In this document: positions 9,010-19,305 of the stretch, in pieces
Layout of the letters: each line of letters starts with the position of its first letter
Position numbering within the stretch: position 1 is the first letter of the stretch
DNA from: Bacillota bacterium
GTDB taxonomy: Bacteria; Bacillota; Clostridia; Christensenellales; Aristaeellaceae
Length of the DNA: 64,000 nt
Direction: 5' to 3'
Assembly (NCBI GenBank): GCA_023459675.1
Contig: JAEWTC010000138.1
Location: 26,418-90,417, forward strand
Notes under the pieces: generated by a model
Database searches by the model: none
What the model saw: the letters and a program-made list of their open reading frames with translations, nothing else
Told to the model about the DNA's origin: nothing
Program-made: the position numbers and the translations under genes

Positions 9010-10338
9010 TTATTGCCAGTTATCCTGCTCCATGTGTCGCCGTACGGTTTCGATTTCCGCTAAAGCGCGCTCCGCGATCGCTTCATAGCGGATTTGCTTA
9101 TCCCGGATTTGCTTCTCCCCGGGAGCGGTTGCAAGCGGATCGATCAGGCCGAACGCGCAGTGCATGGGCTGAAAGTTCTTGCTGGGAGACGAAATATACC
9201 GCCCCAACGCGCCGATAGCCGTCTGGCCGGAGAAATGCGGGGGCTGCTCGCCGCGCAGGCGGTACGCCATGCTCAGCCCGGCGATGAGGCCGCTTGCCGC
9301 GCTTTCCACGTATCCTTCCACGCCGGTGATCTGACCCGCGAAATATAGCCGCGGGCGGCTGATGACGCGATAGGTATCGTCCAGAAAGCCGGGGCTGCTC
9401 AGAAACGTATTGCGGTGCATAACGCCCAAACGCTCAAATTCAACGTTTTCCAGGCCCGGAATCATGCGGAATACCCTTTTCTGCTCCGGAAACGTAAGCC
9501 GCGTTTGAAACCCGACCAGGTTATAAAGCGACGCGGCGGCGTTTTCCTGCCGCAGCTGCACCACGGCGTAGGGGCGCTCGCCAGTGCGCGGATTCACGAG
9601 CCCGACGGGCTTCAGCGGCCCGAACGCGATGGCCTGGTCGCCCCGCTTGGCCATGCTCTCGATCGGCATACAGCCCTCGAACACCGAGCGTTCCTCAAAG
9701 CCCTTTACCGGTACGGTTTCCGCCGTCTGCAGGGCATGCACGAACGCCTCGTACTCCTCCTTGTTCATGGGGCAGTTCAAGTAATCGTCCCCGCGTCCGT
9801 AACGGGACATGGAAAAGACCTTGGTCGTATCCAGCGATTCCTGTGTGACGATCGGAGCGGCGGCATCGTAAAAATGAAGGGTGGACAAGCCTTCCAGCCC
9901 GGAAATCCCCTCTGTCAGCGCTTCGCTGGTCAGCGGACCGGTGGCGACGATCGTATCCTCGTCTTCCGGGATCGCGGTTACTTCCCGGCGGACAAGCGAA
10001 ATATTGGGGTGATTGCGGATTGCCCTTTCCACGCCCGTGGAAAACAGCTCCCGGTCTACCGCCAGCGCTCCGCCCGCAGGCACTTTGGTTTCATCCGCGA
10101 TCTGCATAATAACGGAGCCCAGCCGGCGCATTTCCTCTTTGAGCAGCCCGACCGCGTTGGAAAGCCGGTCCGACCGCAGACTGTTGGAACAAACGAGCTC
10201 CGCCAAGGTATCCAGGCTTTGGGCAGGCGTTTTCCTGTCCGGTTTCATTTCGTACAGCGTTACCTGTACGCCGCGTTTGGCAAGCTGCCAGGCCGCTTCA
10301 CAGCCCGCAAGGCCTCCGCCGATTACGCTTGCTTTCAT
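9010..10338 (-). CDS. trmFO: Folate-dependent tRNA (uracil-54-C5)-methyltransferase TrmFO
   Basis: Makes 5-methyluridine at position 54 of tRNA with methylenetetrahydrofolate and FADH2, replacing the SAM-dependent TrmA of many Gram-negatives. 442 residues. The FAD-binding GxGxxG is visible as [12 protein letters not shown] (residues 5-16), with the family block [11 protein letters not shown] near residue 47 and the C-terminal [15 protein letters not shown] region. The ATG overlaps the topA stop (ATGA) and has only a weak ribosome binding site, so translation is probably coupled to topA. The dprA-topA-trmFO order is conserved in Firmicutes. Confidence 0.97.
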   Translation of the reverse strand: MKASVIGGGLAGCEAAWQLAKRGVQVTLYEMKPDRKTPAQSLDTLAELVCSNSLRSDRLSNAVGLLKEEMRRLGSVIMQIADETKVPAGGALAVDRELFSTGVERAIRNHPNISLVRREVTAIPEDEDTIVATGPLTSEALTEGISGLEGLSTLHFYDAAAPIVTQESLDTTKVFSMSRYGRGDDYLNCPMNKEEYEAFVHALQTAETVPVKGFEERSVFEGCMPIESMAKRGDQAIAFGPLKPVGLVNPRTGERPYAVVQLRQENAAASLYNLVGFQTRLTFPEQKRVFRMIPGLENVEFERLGVMHRNTFLSSPGFLDDTYRVISRPRLYFAGQITGVEGYVESAASGLIAGLSMAYRLRGEQPPHFSGQTAIGALGRYISSPSKNFQPMHCAFGLIDPLATAPGEKQIRDKQIRYEAIAERALAEIETVRRHMEQDNWQ

Positions 10339-12473
10339 TCGTTTTGCTCATCCGCCTTCTTTTCCTTATGGCGGCATTTCTCATTGGCGCACAGCAGGAT
10401 GCGCTCGCCGTTTTTATTGCGCTTCTCCATCATGTAGCTGCCGCAAACCGAGCACTTCTCCTTTGCTGGCAGCTCCCAGCTTACAAAATCGCAATCGGGG
10501 TAACGCTCGCAGCCATAGAACTTGCGGTTCTTCTTGGATATCTTCTCCATCAGCCGCGCGCCGCACTTGGGGCATGGCGTGCCGATATAATTGACGATCG
10601 GCTTGGTGTTGCGGCATTCGGGAAAGTTCGGGCATGCAAGGAATTTCCCAAAGCGGCCCATTTTGTAGACCATCATCGCGCCGCATTTATCGCAGGGAGT
10701 ATCGCTGACTTCGTCCTTCACCTCAACCTTTTCAATCTGCGCGCCTGCAACGCCGAGCATTTCTTCAAACGGCGGGTAAAACTCGCGCAGGATGGCGCGC
10801 CAATCTTCCTTTCCGTCCTCCACGTTGTCCAGCTGGTCTTCCATCTGGGCGGTGAATTCCGTATCCACGATGGGTGCAAAGTATTCCAGCATCATGCTGG
10901 TCACCATGCGGCCGAGTTCCGTGGGGTACAGGCGGCGCTTTTCCCGCGCCACGTAGCCGCGGGATATGATGGTCGTGATGGTCGGCGCATAGGTGCTCGG
11001 GCGCCCGATGCCCTTTTCCTCCAGCGTGCGCACCAGAGACGCTTCGGTAAAGCGCGACGGAGGCTGGGTAAACCACTGTTTGGTTTCCACGCTTCCCACG
11101 GCCGCGGCGTTTCCCGTTTCAATCGCCGGAATGGAGGTTTCCACCTTCTGTTCTTCGTCGTCGATCCCTTCGGTGTACAGCGCGCGATACCCCGCAAACG
11201 TCATATGCTCGCCGTAATAACGCAGATCGGCGCTGTGCTTGTCGTCGTTTTCCGGCGTACCGTGGATATCGATCGTAACGGTTTCAAACACGGCCGGCTT
11301 CATTTGGCAGGCCACAAAGCGGGTATAAATAAGCTTGTAAAGATTGTACTGATCCCGGGACAGGCTTTTTTTCACCGTTTCCGGGGTCAGCGCAAGATCG
11401 GTGGGCCGGATGGCTTCGTGCGCGTCCTGGGCGTTCTTGCGGCCTTTGTATACGTTGGGTCTGGGCGGGCAGTATTCCGCGCCGTAGGTATCGCGGATCA
11501 TCTCGCGAACGGCGGTAAGCGCTTCATCGGAAACGCGGACGCTGTCGGTACGGATATATGTAACCAGGCCGACCGTGCCGTGGCCAACGTCTACGCCTTC
11601 ATATAATGTTTGCACCACCTGCATGGTTTTCCCAGTGGAGAAATTCAGCTTACGGCTCGCCTCCTGCTGCAGGCTGGATGTGGTGAACGGCGGCTGCGGG
11701 TACTTCTGCTTCTCCGCGTGATTGACGTCCGAGACCGCGAACTTCGATTGCAGAATCAACGTTTTGGCGGCCAGCGCGGCTTTCTCGTCGCGGATGAGCG
11801 CCTTTTTTCCGTTCAGCCCGGTCAGCTTCGCTTGCAAACGGTGCGTTTTCCCCTTATGATTCGTTACGGTGGTATCGGCGGTCACATCCCAAAACTCTTC
11901 GGGGATGAAGCGTTCGATTTCTTCCTCGCGCTGTACCACCAGTTTGGTAGCAACGCTTTGCACACGGCCTGCGGAAAGGCCTTTTTTCACCTTTGCCCAA
12001 AGCAGCGGGCTGATTTTGTAGCCTACCAGCCTGTCCAGCGCCCGGCGCGCCTGCTGCGCGTCCACGCGGTCCATATCGATGGCGCGCACCTTATCAATCG
12101 AATCGCGCACGGCCTTCTTCGTGATCTCCTGAAATTCGATGCGGCAGGGTTTGCTGCCGTCCATCTGCAGGAGATTCGCCAGATGCCACGAAATAGCTTC
12201 GCCCTCGCGGTCAGGGTCTGTGGCCAGAAAGATACGGGACGCGTTTTTCGCGTCCTTCTTCAGCCTCGCGATAATCTCTCCCCGGCCGCGGATGGTGATG
12301 TATTTCATCTCGAAATCATGGTCCGTATCCACGCCAAGCTGGGATTTGGGGAGATCGCGCACATGCCCCTGCGAAGCGGTCACCTTATATCCCTTGCCAA
12401 GGAATTTTTCGATGGTCTTGGCTTTGGCGGGTGATTCCACGATCACGAGTTTCTGTTTTACCGTAACTGCCAC
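10335..12473 (-). CDS. topA: DNA topoisomerase I
   Basis: A type IA topoisomerase that relaxes negative supercoils through a 5'-phosphotyrosine intermediate. Toprim domain first ([18 protein letters not shown], then [15 protein letters not shown]). The catalytic tyrosine is in [10 protein letters not shown] near residue 305. Three C-terminal zinc ribbons follow, with CxxC...C pairs beginning CDKCG, CPKCG and CSVCG, ending KKADEQNE. The start is GTG at 12473: AGGAGG (12486-12481) lies 7 nt in front. An in-frame ATG 24 nt earlier would overlap the dprA stop, but it has no ribosome binding site. With the GTG start the product is 712 residues. Confidence 0.96.
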   Translation of the reverse strand: MAVTVKQKLVIVESPAKAKTIEKFLGKGYKVTASQGHVRDLPKSQLGVDTDHDFEMKYITIRGRGEIIARLKKDAKNASRIFLATDPDREGEAISWHLANLLQMDGSKPCRIEFQEITKKAVRDSIDKVRAIDMDRVDAQQARRALDRLVGYKISPLLWAKVKKGLSAGRVQSVATKLVVQREEEIERFIPEEFWDVTADTTVTNHKGKTHRLQAKLTGLNGKKALIRDEKAALAAKTLILQSKFAVSDVNHAEKQKYPQPPFTTSSLQQEASRKLNFSTGKTMQVVQTLYEGVDVGHGTVGLVTYIRTDSVRVSDEALTAVREMIRDTYGAEYCPPRPNVYKGRKNAQDAHEAIRPTDLALTPETVKKSLSRDQYNLYKLIYTRFVACQMKPAVFETVTIDIHGTPENDDKHSADLRYYGEHMTFAGYRALYTEGIDDEEQKVETSIPAIETGNAAAVGSVETKQWFTQPPSRFTEASLVRTLEEKGIGRPSTYAPTITTIISRGYVAREKRRLYPTELGRMVTSMMLEYFAPIVDTEFTAQMEDQLDNVEDGKEDWRAILREFYPPFEEMLGVAGAQIEKVEVKDEVSDTPCDKCGAMMVYKMGRFGKFLACPNFPECRNTKPIVNYIGTPCPKCGARLMEKISKKNRKFYGCERYPDCDFVSWELPAKEKCSVCGSYMMEKRNKNGERILLCANEKCRHKEKKADEQNE

Positions 12474-12493
12474 TTTCGTTCCTCCTATACTGC

Positions 12494-13579
12494 TCATCGC
12501 CGGAGCAAGCGGTATGTGTTGCCGCTTTCCCTTGCGATGTCACCGTTGATTTCCAATATGCATAATTGCGCGATCAGCGCATCGGCGGACATCCCCGTTG
12601 CTTCCGCCAGCGCATCCATCCCCATGGCTTCCTTGCGCAGCGCGAGCAAAATACCGTCGTTAGTAAACGCCTCATCCCGGGCGCCTGCGGATTGATTTCT
12701 AGCAGCCTCCAGGCCGAGATCATCCAGAATATCCTGAGCGGACGTAATCATCACCGCGCCCTCGCGGATGATGGCATTGGGACCCTCGGCGTAATATTGC
12801 CCGATGTTGCCCGGAACGGCGAATACCTCCCGGCCCTGATCCAGCGCCGTTCGCACGGTGATCATTCCCCCGCTTTTGATGCGCCCCTCCACAAACACCA
12901 CGCCCCGGGAAAGCCCGCTGATGACGCGGTTGCGGTGCGGGAAGTGAAAGGTATGCGGCCGCGCGTTGGGCGGATATTCGCTGATGACGGCGCCGCCGGA
13001 CGCCAGTATCTCCCGGAACAGGTCCACGTTCTCCGGCGGGTAAGGCGCCGCAAGCCCGCTGCCCAGCACGGCGACGGTCTTCCCGCCGCTGCGAAGCGTA
13101 CCGCTATGCGCCTGGGCGTCGATGCCGATTGCTAGCCCGCTGACGACGCAAACGCCGGCGCCCGCGAGTGTGGAGGCGATGGTTTTCGCCATGTCGGACC
13201 CGTATCCGCTGGGGTGGCGCGTACCGATCACTGCAACGCAGGGAAGGGAAAGCGCGCTTACGTCACCCATACAGTACAGGAGATACGGCGGATCGTCAAT
13301 ACTCTTGAGAAGGGAAGGGTAGCCTTCATCCTCGGCAAAGAGCAGCTTGACGTTTAACGCCTCCATGCGCTCCAGGAGGTTATCCAGCGCCTTATCCGAA
13401 TGAAATTCGCTCAGCACACGGTTCGCCTCGGGATGTTTGGAAAACCGTTCGCCCCGTTGAAACAGCTCCCATAACGCGGCCGCGGAGCCGTATTCCTTCA
13501 GCAGCTTCTGCAGGCGGTCCGCCGTAATCTCCGCGCAGGAAAGCCATAAAAGACAACGCTGTTCCTTCGTCAGCTTCAT
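12494..13579 (-). CDS. dprA: DNA-processing protein DprA
   Basis: Binds incoming single-stranded DNA and loads RecA during natural transformation; also widespread in bacteria not known to be competent. 361 residues: an N-terminal helical (SAM-like) part, then the Rossmann-like DprA fold with VAVIGTRHPSGYG, VVSGLAIGIDAQAHSGTL and GLSRGVVFVEGRIKSG, and a C-terminal winged-helix segment (about 295-361, ending ESGNTYRLLRR). GGAGG precedes the ATG; this site overlaps the comM stop, so the two genes are coupled. topA follows immediately. Confidence 0.96.
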   Translation of the reverse strand: MKLTKEQRCLLWLSCAEITADRLQKLLKEYGSAAALWELFQRGERFSKHPEANRVLSEFHSDKALDNLLERMEALNVKLLFAEDEGYPSLLKSIDDPPYLLYCMGDVSALSLPCVAVIGTRHPSGYGSDMAKTIASTLAGAGVCVVSGLAIGIDAQAHSGTLRSGGKTVAVLGSGLAAPYPPENVDLFREILASGGAVISEYPPNARPHTFHFPHRNRVISGLSRGVVFVEGRIKSGGMITVRTALDQGREVFAVPGNIGQYYAEGPNAIIREGAVMITSAQDILDDLGLEAARNQSAGARDEAFTNDGILLALRKEAMGMDALAEATGMSADALIAQLCILEINGDIARESGNTYRLLRR

Positions 13580-13580
13580 G

Positions 13581-15113
13581 CTACCTCCAATACCGGCCGT
13601 CGAGGTTTCTCAGGTGAATGGCCTCGGCGATGTCCTGCGCCTTGATCTCCGAACGGCCGTTCAAATCGGCCACGGTGCGCGCCACTTTACAGATGCGGCC
13701 GTACGTACGCATGCTGATGTGAAACTTCTCCACCGCGCTGTTTAGCATCAGGCGCGCGCTGTTTTCCATGGTGCAGTATTTCTCAATACCCTCCTGCGGC
13801 ATTTGCGCATTGCAATAAAACGGTTCGTTCTGATAGCGTTCCAGCTGCAGGCTTCTGGCCGCCACAACGCGCTCCTGCACGGCGGCGGTTGATTCCTGCT
13901 CCTCCTGCTTTTGGATATCCTCAATCTCTACCGCGTCCATCTCCACTTGAATGTCGATGCGATCCAGCAGCGGGCCGCTGATACGCGCCAGATACCGTTT
14001 GATATCGTTGGGCTTACAACGGCACGGCTTCAGCTTACTTCCGTGGTTGCCGCAGGGACAGGGGTTCATACTCGCCACCAGCATGCAGCGGCTTTGGTAT
14101 TTCGCCTGCCCGCTGATGCGCGTCACATGCACAAACCCGTCCTCCAGCGGCTGGCGCAGGGCTTCCAGCGTTTGCCGCTGATATTCCGGAAGCTCATCGA
14201 GAAACAATACCCCGTTATGCGCCAATGAAACCTCTCCGGGTTTTGCCTTCACGCCGCCGCCGATGATGGATGGCAGCGACGCGTTATGATGCGGGGAGCG
14301 AAACGGGCGGCGCGTCATCAAGCCCGTTTCCTGCTCCAGCACCCCCGCCGCGGAATGAATGCATGTGGTTTCCAGCGCTTCTTCGTACGAAAGCGGCGGC
14401 AGAATGCCCGGCAGGCAGCGCGCAAGCATGGTTTTTCCGCTGCCGGGCACGCCGACCATCAGCAGATTGTGCCCGCCGGCCGCCGCGATTTCCAGCGCCT
14501 TGCGCGCGATCATCTGACCTTTTACGTAACGAAGATCCCGCTCGGGCAGGTAGGTTTCCAGCAACTTCTCGTAGCTGATCTGCTCCTGCGGCGCAGTTTT
14601 TGCAATGCCCGTCAGGTGCTCCACCACCTGTTTGAGCGTTGCCGCCGGATAAATAACAACGTCGCTGAGGCACTGCACCTCCCCGGCATTATGAACCGGC
14701 AGGATGACGGCCTTCACGCCTTTATCCCGCGCGGCGAGAACCATGGAAAGCACGCCTTTCACCGGGGCCAGCTCTCCGTGCAGCGTGAGCTCGCCCAAAA
14801 GCATGGTGTGTTCCAGCTCCTTGTATTCGTCCGGCGCCTGCGCGGCAAGCAGCGCGATGGCGATAGCGAGTTCCAGACTGGTGCCTTCCTTTTTCACGTC
14901 GGCAGGCGCCAGGTTGATGGTCAGCTTTTTCATCGGCCATTCGTAGCCGGTGTTCATCATGGCGGCACGAATGCGATCGCGGCTTTCCTTCACGGCAATG
15001 CTGGGCAGGCCGACGATGTCAAACCCGATCATCCCCTTGCCCAGAAATGCCTCCACATCCACCAGAAAGCCGTTTACGCCGTCCAGACCTCCGGAAATTA
15101 CCCTCGCTAACAT
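13581..15113 (-). CDS. comM: YifB/ComM-family Mg-chelatase-like AAA+ ATPase
   Basis: 510 residues. An N-terminal Lon-protease-like S5 domain (LARVISGGLDGVNGFLVDVE, GFDIVGLPSIAVKESRDRIR) precedes an AAA+ module with Walker A GVPGSGKTML near residue 220 and Walker B GVLFLDELPE, followed by a C-terminal helical Mg-chelatase domain. In naturally transformable Gram-negatives ComM is a branch-migration helicase that helps integrate heterologous DNA; Firmicutes homologues are untested as far as I know. The cysteine cluster CPCGNHGSKLKPCRC near residue 358 is a typical family zinc motif. GGAGGG precedes the ATG. The gene is coupled to dprA, which supports a role in DNA processing. Confidence 0.94.
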   Translation of the reverse strand: MLARVISGGLDGVNGFLVDVEAFLGKGMIGFDIVGLPSIAVKESRDRIRAAMMNTGYEWPMKKLTINLAPADVKKEGTSLELAIAIALLAAQAPDEYKELEHTMLLGELTLHGELAPVKGVLSMVLAARDKGVKAVILPVHNAGEVQCLSDVVIYPAATLKQVVEHLTGIAKTAPQEQISYEKLLETYLPERDLRYVKGQMIARKALEIAAAGGHNLLMVGVPGSGKTMLARCLPGILPPLSYEEALETTCIHSAAGVLEQETGLMTRRPFRSPHHNASLPSIIGGGVKAKPGEVSLAHNGVLFLDELPEYQRQTLEALRQPLEDGFVHVTRISGQAKYQSRCMLVASMNPCPCGNHGSKLKPCRCKPNDIKRYLARISGPLLDRIDIQVEMDAVEIEDIQKQEEQESTAAVQERVVAARSLQLERYQNEPFYCNAQMPQEGIEKYCTMENSARLMLNSAVEKFHISMRTYGRICKVARTVADLNGRSEIKAQDIAEAIHLRNLDGRYWR

Positions 15114-15126
15114 CGCATACCCTCCG

Positions 15127-18100
15127 TTACACCGGCAAGTTTGGGAACCAGCGCAGGAAGTTCATGTACGAACGGGTAACCGTCATGCCGGACGCATACG
15201 GGTAAAACATGATAAATAAGCCAAGCGCTGCAAGAAGCAAGCCGAGCATCAGCGCTTTTTGCAGCTTTTCGCTGCGGATCAAGGACGCCGTCAGCATCGT
15301 AGCCAGAATGATAAACGGCAAGCTGGCAAAATAGTGATAAATGAACATGGAGCGCGGTACCAGCACCCACGGCAGATATTGCGTGAGGAAGCTGATGGCA
15401 AGTATGGCAAACGCGGGTTGATCCTCCGTTTTCAACTCGTCATGCCGCCGTCCCAGATATTTTCTGCCAAGCAGGACGAACACCGCCGTCATGGCCGCGG
15501 CGCCCGTATAGAACACGGCGGGGTTGCCCATGCAGATGATATTCTCGCCAAAGCCCGCTTGCGCATAGCTGTTCAGCGCATACCACATGGGCTTTAAGAT
15601 CAGCGGCCATTGCCACCACGGCGAATAGAACGGGTGATCCATCCCCAGCCCCGGCGTGGAGTGGTAGGCCAGCATGCTCTGCTGCACGCGCAAAATGCGC
15701 TGGAACGTAACCGCCCCCGTGGGTGACAGGTAGGGAATATAACTCAGGTAATAAATTGCCGCGGGGATGACGATGAAAAACAGCAGGCAGAATACCCCGG
15801 TGACAAGGATGCGGGGAAGCATCCAATCCCGCGCCTCCTGCACCCGTACGGCCTGGGAACGTTTCAATTGATTCGGCTGCAATTTTCTGGAAATAAGCCC
15901 CGCGCGTACGTTTCGGTATAATGCGTACAAAAACAATACGGCAAGGCCGACCGCCGAATACAGCCCCGTCCATTTTGCGGCAATGGAGAAGCCCATGAAC
16001 AGCCCGCATAAAAGCAGCGTGACGAGAGAGGAAACGAACGGTCTGCTGAACAGGTGCGATTTTCCGTCCGCCTGTTCGCTTACCGCGAACGGATCCAAAA
16101 GCACATAGCGGGTCATGCACAGGTAGGAAAGGATGATGAAGAAAACAGGGTACGAATCGATGGTTGCCAGCCGTGTTTGCGCAAAATGCATGAGATCAAG
16201 CGCCAGCAGAATCATCGCAAACCCTGCAAGGCGCCGGTTTTGCGTAAGCTGCTTCCCAAACAGGTAGAGTGCGGGCAGCATCAGCGCGCCCAACAGCGTG
16301 CCCATGAAGCGCCAGCCGAACGGCGTCATGCCGAAAACCGCGATGCCGACCGCCATCAGCTCCTTGCCCAGCGGCGGGTGCGAGGTTTCATACGGCGCCA
16401 GCCCGTGCAGATGCTCGTATGCGGTACGCGCGTAGTAGATTTCATCGAAGTAGGTGCCGTTGAACCAGCCCGGTTCGCCGGTCAGCGTATCCTGCTCGTC
16501 GATCAAAGCCGCCGGAGTGGTATCGTTTTGCAGCGCGTTCTCCGGGCTGTTGTACGCGACGAGGGAAACGGGAATGCGCTCACCTTGTTCATCACGCAGC
16601 ATGATCTCCCACAAATTCAAACCGGCAAACGATGCGTTGATGCGCAGATACTTGCCCGTAAACCAAACCACGTTGCTTGCGCCGTCGGCAGCGAACTGGT
16701 CGGAGTTGATATCTTCCACAAGCGCGCGCGTGGCGTACAGCCAGCGGTAGCATAGCCCCTCGCGCATGCGGCAAAGGGTGGAGTCCGACCACGTGTTGCC
16801 GTCGTCGCTGACGGATACGGAGAAGTTGTGATAGCTCACCCCGGCGTAGTACAAAAGTTTGAACGTCGCTTTCTCCGGAAGCTCGAACACCACCTGGTCC
16901 TCCGCGCTTGCGGATACCCAGGCCGTTTGCGGGGCTTTTGCGCTGCCGAGGTTGGTAAACGCAACAACGCAATACACGGCGAACGTAACGCCCATGATCA
17001 GCGCATCGCGCAGGTTCAGATGCAAGCGCGCGTCCTGCTGATGGAGCAGCCGCCGGCGATGCGGCTCATCGCTCAGACGCTGCTGAAACGCGAACTCCCG
17101 CACCGGCTGGGATTGCCGAAGGCCTGTGTAGGCAATGAAAGCCGCATACCCGCACAACAGCAGGTTTGCGAGGCAAAGCAAAGCGTTGATGAATGCGGTA
17201 TCCGCGTTCAGATGCCCCATCGACGCACCGAAGAGGATGGAATTATCCAGCACGATCGCGGTGTTGATAAACGTCGTAACGGAAATGCCGGCGCAGAGCC
17301 ATATCAGCCGCCGGTCTTTGGTCAGCACATAAGCGGCCGGAAGCAGCGCGCAGACCGCGAACATATACCGCTCATGGATTTTCAGCCCCAGCACGTACAC
17401 GCCGATCATCATCAGCGCCATGTAAAAGGGCAGCGCCTGCGCTCGGCGCTCGATAACGATCAGAACGATAACCGCGGCGTACGTAAACACCATCCACATC
17501 GTGCCGTAAACCAGGTACGACGCGGGGAACAGCGCGGAAAGCAGGAACGCCGCGCCCGCCAGCGCCGAAAGAACCTCCAGCGCCGCCATACGGCCATCCG
17601 CGGCGCTGGTTTCCTTTTTCTTCAGGGTTTGAAGCAACTCGCGCAAACGCGTAAGCATCGGCTGGAAGCCTTGTACAATCTGCAATTTCCATAACGCGGG
17701 GATCAGCAAACCGGCGCCGGTGAGAATGGGCACCCATGCGCTCAGAGTTGCGATCGCCCGGCCGGAGCCCGTTTGTAGCGCAGCCCAATTGCCGCCGAGC
17801 AGGTACATGAGGTTCGCGGTGTTGAGAACCGCGTAATTATACGACGCCAGCGTATCCTTGTAACGCTGGATCAACCACAGAATATCAGCCTGCTGGAATT
17901 GGAAAGGCAGGATGACGATCGCCATGACGCCCAGAGAAAGAAGCGCGCCCTGCCAAAGCTTGCGCAGCTGCGCGGCGCGGCCTGCGCCGCTGTCGAACGC
18001 GAGAACTGCCGCTAGCCACGCAAGCCCGACCGGAGCAAACAAGAGAGCCTGCGGCTTGATGAGAACGGACGCCGCGAAAACCGGCAGCGCGGCGCGCCAG

Positions 18101-19305
18101 TTCTTTTCCGCGGCGGTGACCGCCGCAAGCACAAGCAGCAGCGCCAGGAGCGAATCCACCTGTCCCCAGGCGGCGCCTGTTACAAGCGCGGCCGGGTTCC
18201 AGGCGAAAAACAGCCCGAGCAGCGCCGCAATGCGGACGTCTGTACGTTTCCTTGCGTATTGGAATATCAACAGTGCGATGCCCATGTCCGCGAGAATGGG
18301 AATCAGCTTGATCAGCAGCAAAGCGCCTGGCGAAGAGAAGTTCCCAAACGCCGACAGGATTCCTCCGACCGGCCAGAGCATCAGCATATAGCCGGGAGGA
18401 TAATCGCAGAAGTAATCGGGCGCGTAAAACCCGGCCGGCCCGACAGAAGCCATCCGCAGGCTCCAAGCCGAAAAGCAGCTGATATCGACGTCGTATCCCT
18501 TCACAAACGCGCCCAAGAGAAACCTGAGAAGAAGCGCTCCCGCCATGCCGACGCCAAAGAGAACCGTCACGTTGCGCGCGGACGCTTGCCGGAGCCGCGG
18601 ATGAGACGTACCCTGTACGCCCAGCGCCGTAAGCCCCAGGAATGCAAACCCCAGCAGAACGAACCAGCCGGTGGATTTTCCGGTGCCGCCCGCGGGCACT
18701 GCGGCCGCGTTTGTTTTATTATCCGTTTCGATGTTGAACCAGATATCCGCATACACGTCGGTTGGAAGGGCTTCTACCTTCTCTACGACGATATCGTCAA
18801 AGTACGCGACGCCCTTGCTTTCCGCGCCGAAGCCGCCGACGCGAACCCCAAGCTCGATCTGCGTTTGATCCGTGTCGGTTTCGCCGTACCATTCCACGAA
18901 CTGCCATTCGCCGCCCGAATCGAACACGCTTTCGGAAACCGCATAAATCTGCTCCAGCGCGAAGTTGGCTCCGTTGCCGACGTCGTCCATCTCCTTTACG
19001 AGGACATAACCCGATACGCGATACATGCTTTCGGGTTCTACATTGACGACGGTTACAAAGCGCGCGTCGTTCAGGTTCGCGTTCACGATCTTCGCGCTGT
19101 AAGCGCCCGAATGCGCCTCTTCGTCCGTAACCGAAAACAGGGTGTTGCTTGCCATATCGCGATAGGAAACCGTATACCAGCCGTCCGGAACGCCGGATGT
19201 GCCGACGTTCTCAAACCCGCCGTTTTGCAGCAGATTGCCCCCGTCCGCGCTGGCCGTTCCCACTAGCATCGCCGCAAGCAAAAAACCGAACAGCAGCTTT
19301 CTCAT
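15127..19305 (-). CDS. Two-module GT-C glycosyltransferase with carbohydrate-binding domain (PMT-type)
   Basis: A very large membrane protein of 1392 residues. A signal peptide (1-20, ending GTASA) is followed by a beta-sandwich carbohydrate-binding-like domain (about 23-175, starting NLLQNGGFEN). A first multi-helix GT-C module spans about 210-740, with an acidic motif KGYDVDISCF near 272 and CDYPPGYML in the next loop. A second membrane module begins near 765, contains a discoidin-like outer domain (about 790-935) and then the protein O-mannosyltransferase core with FDEIYYARTAYEHL near 954 and TSHPPLGKELMA near 975. Such enzymes use polyprenyl-phosphate sugars to glycosylate proteins or envelope polymers. 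The ATG overlaps the rnhB stop (ATGA) and has AAGGAG. Usual PMT proteins have only one catalytic module. Confidence 0.85.
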   Translation of the reverse strand: MRKLLFGFLLAAMLVGTASADGGNLLQNGGFENVGTSGVPDGWYTVSYRDMASNTLFSVTDEEAHSGAYSAKIVNANLNDARFVTVVNVEPESMYRVSGYVLVKEMDDVGNGANFALEQIYAVSESVFDSGGEWQFVEWYGETDTDQTQIELGVRVGGFGAESKGVAYFDDIVVEKVEALPTDVYADIWFNIETDNKTNAAAVPAGGTGKSTGWFVLLGFAFLGLTALGVQGTSHPRLRQASARNVTVLFGVGMAGALLLRFLLGAFVKGYDVDISCFSAWSLRMASVGPAGFYAPDYFCDYPPGYMLMLWPVGGILSAFGNFSSPGALLLIKLIPILADMGIALLIFQYARKRTDVRIAALLGLFFAWNPAALVTGAAWGQVDSLLALLLVLAAVTAAEKNWRAALPVFAASVLIKPQALLFAPVGLAWLAAVLAFDSGAGRAAQLRKLWQGALLSLGVMAIVILPFQFQQADILWLIQRYKDTLASYNYAVLNTANLMYLLGGNWAALQTGSGRAIATLSAWVPILTGAGLLIPALWKLQIVQGFQPMLTRLRELLQTLKKKETSAADGRMAALEVLSALAGAAFLLSALFPASYLVYGTMWMVFTYAAVIVLIVIERRAQALPFYMALMMIGVYVLGLKIHERYMFAVCALLPAAYVLTKDRRLIWLCAGISVTTFINTAIVLDNSILFGASMGHLNADTAFINALLCLANLLLCGYAAFIAYTGLRQSQPVREFAFQQRLSDEPHRRRLLHQQDARLHLNLRDALIMGVTFAVYCVVAFTNLGSAKAPQTAWVSASAEDQVVFELPEKATFKLLYYAGVSYHNFSVSVSDDGNTWSDSTLCRMREGLCYRWLYATRALVEDINSDQFAADGASNVVWFTGKYLRINASFAGLNLWEIMLRDEQGERIPVSLVAYNSPENALQNDTTPAALIDEQDTLTGEPGWFNGTYFDEIYYARTAYEHLHGLAPYETSHPPLGKELMAVGIAVFGMTPFGWRFMGTLLGALMLPALYLFGKQLTQNRRLAGFAMILLALDLMHFAQTRLATIDSYPVFFIILSYLCMTRYVLLDPFAVSEQADGKSHLFSRPFVSSLVTLLLCGLFMGFSIAAKWTGLYSAVGLAVLFLYALYRNVRAGLISRKLQPNQLKRSQAVRVQEARDWMLPRILVTGVFCLLFFIVIPAAIYYLSYIPYLSPTGAVTFQRILRVQQSMLAYHSTPGLGMDHPFYSPWWQWPLILKPMWYALNSYAQAGFGENIICMGNPAVFYTGAAAMTAVFVLLGRKYLGRRHDELKTEDQPAFAILAISFLTQYLPWVLVPRSMFIYHYFASLPFIILATMLTASLIRSEKLQKALMLGLLLAALGLFIMFYPYASGMTVTRSYMNFLRWFPNLPV

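Noticed and set aside
10329..11606. Plus-strand open frame of 425 codons
   Set aside because: Antisense shadow of topA, whose motifs are complete on the minus strand.
12474..12497. ATG start of topA 24 nt upstream of the chosen GTG
   Set aside because: It has no ribosome binding site, while the GTG at 12473 has AGGAGG at ideal distance and gives the usual TopA N-terminus.
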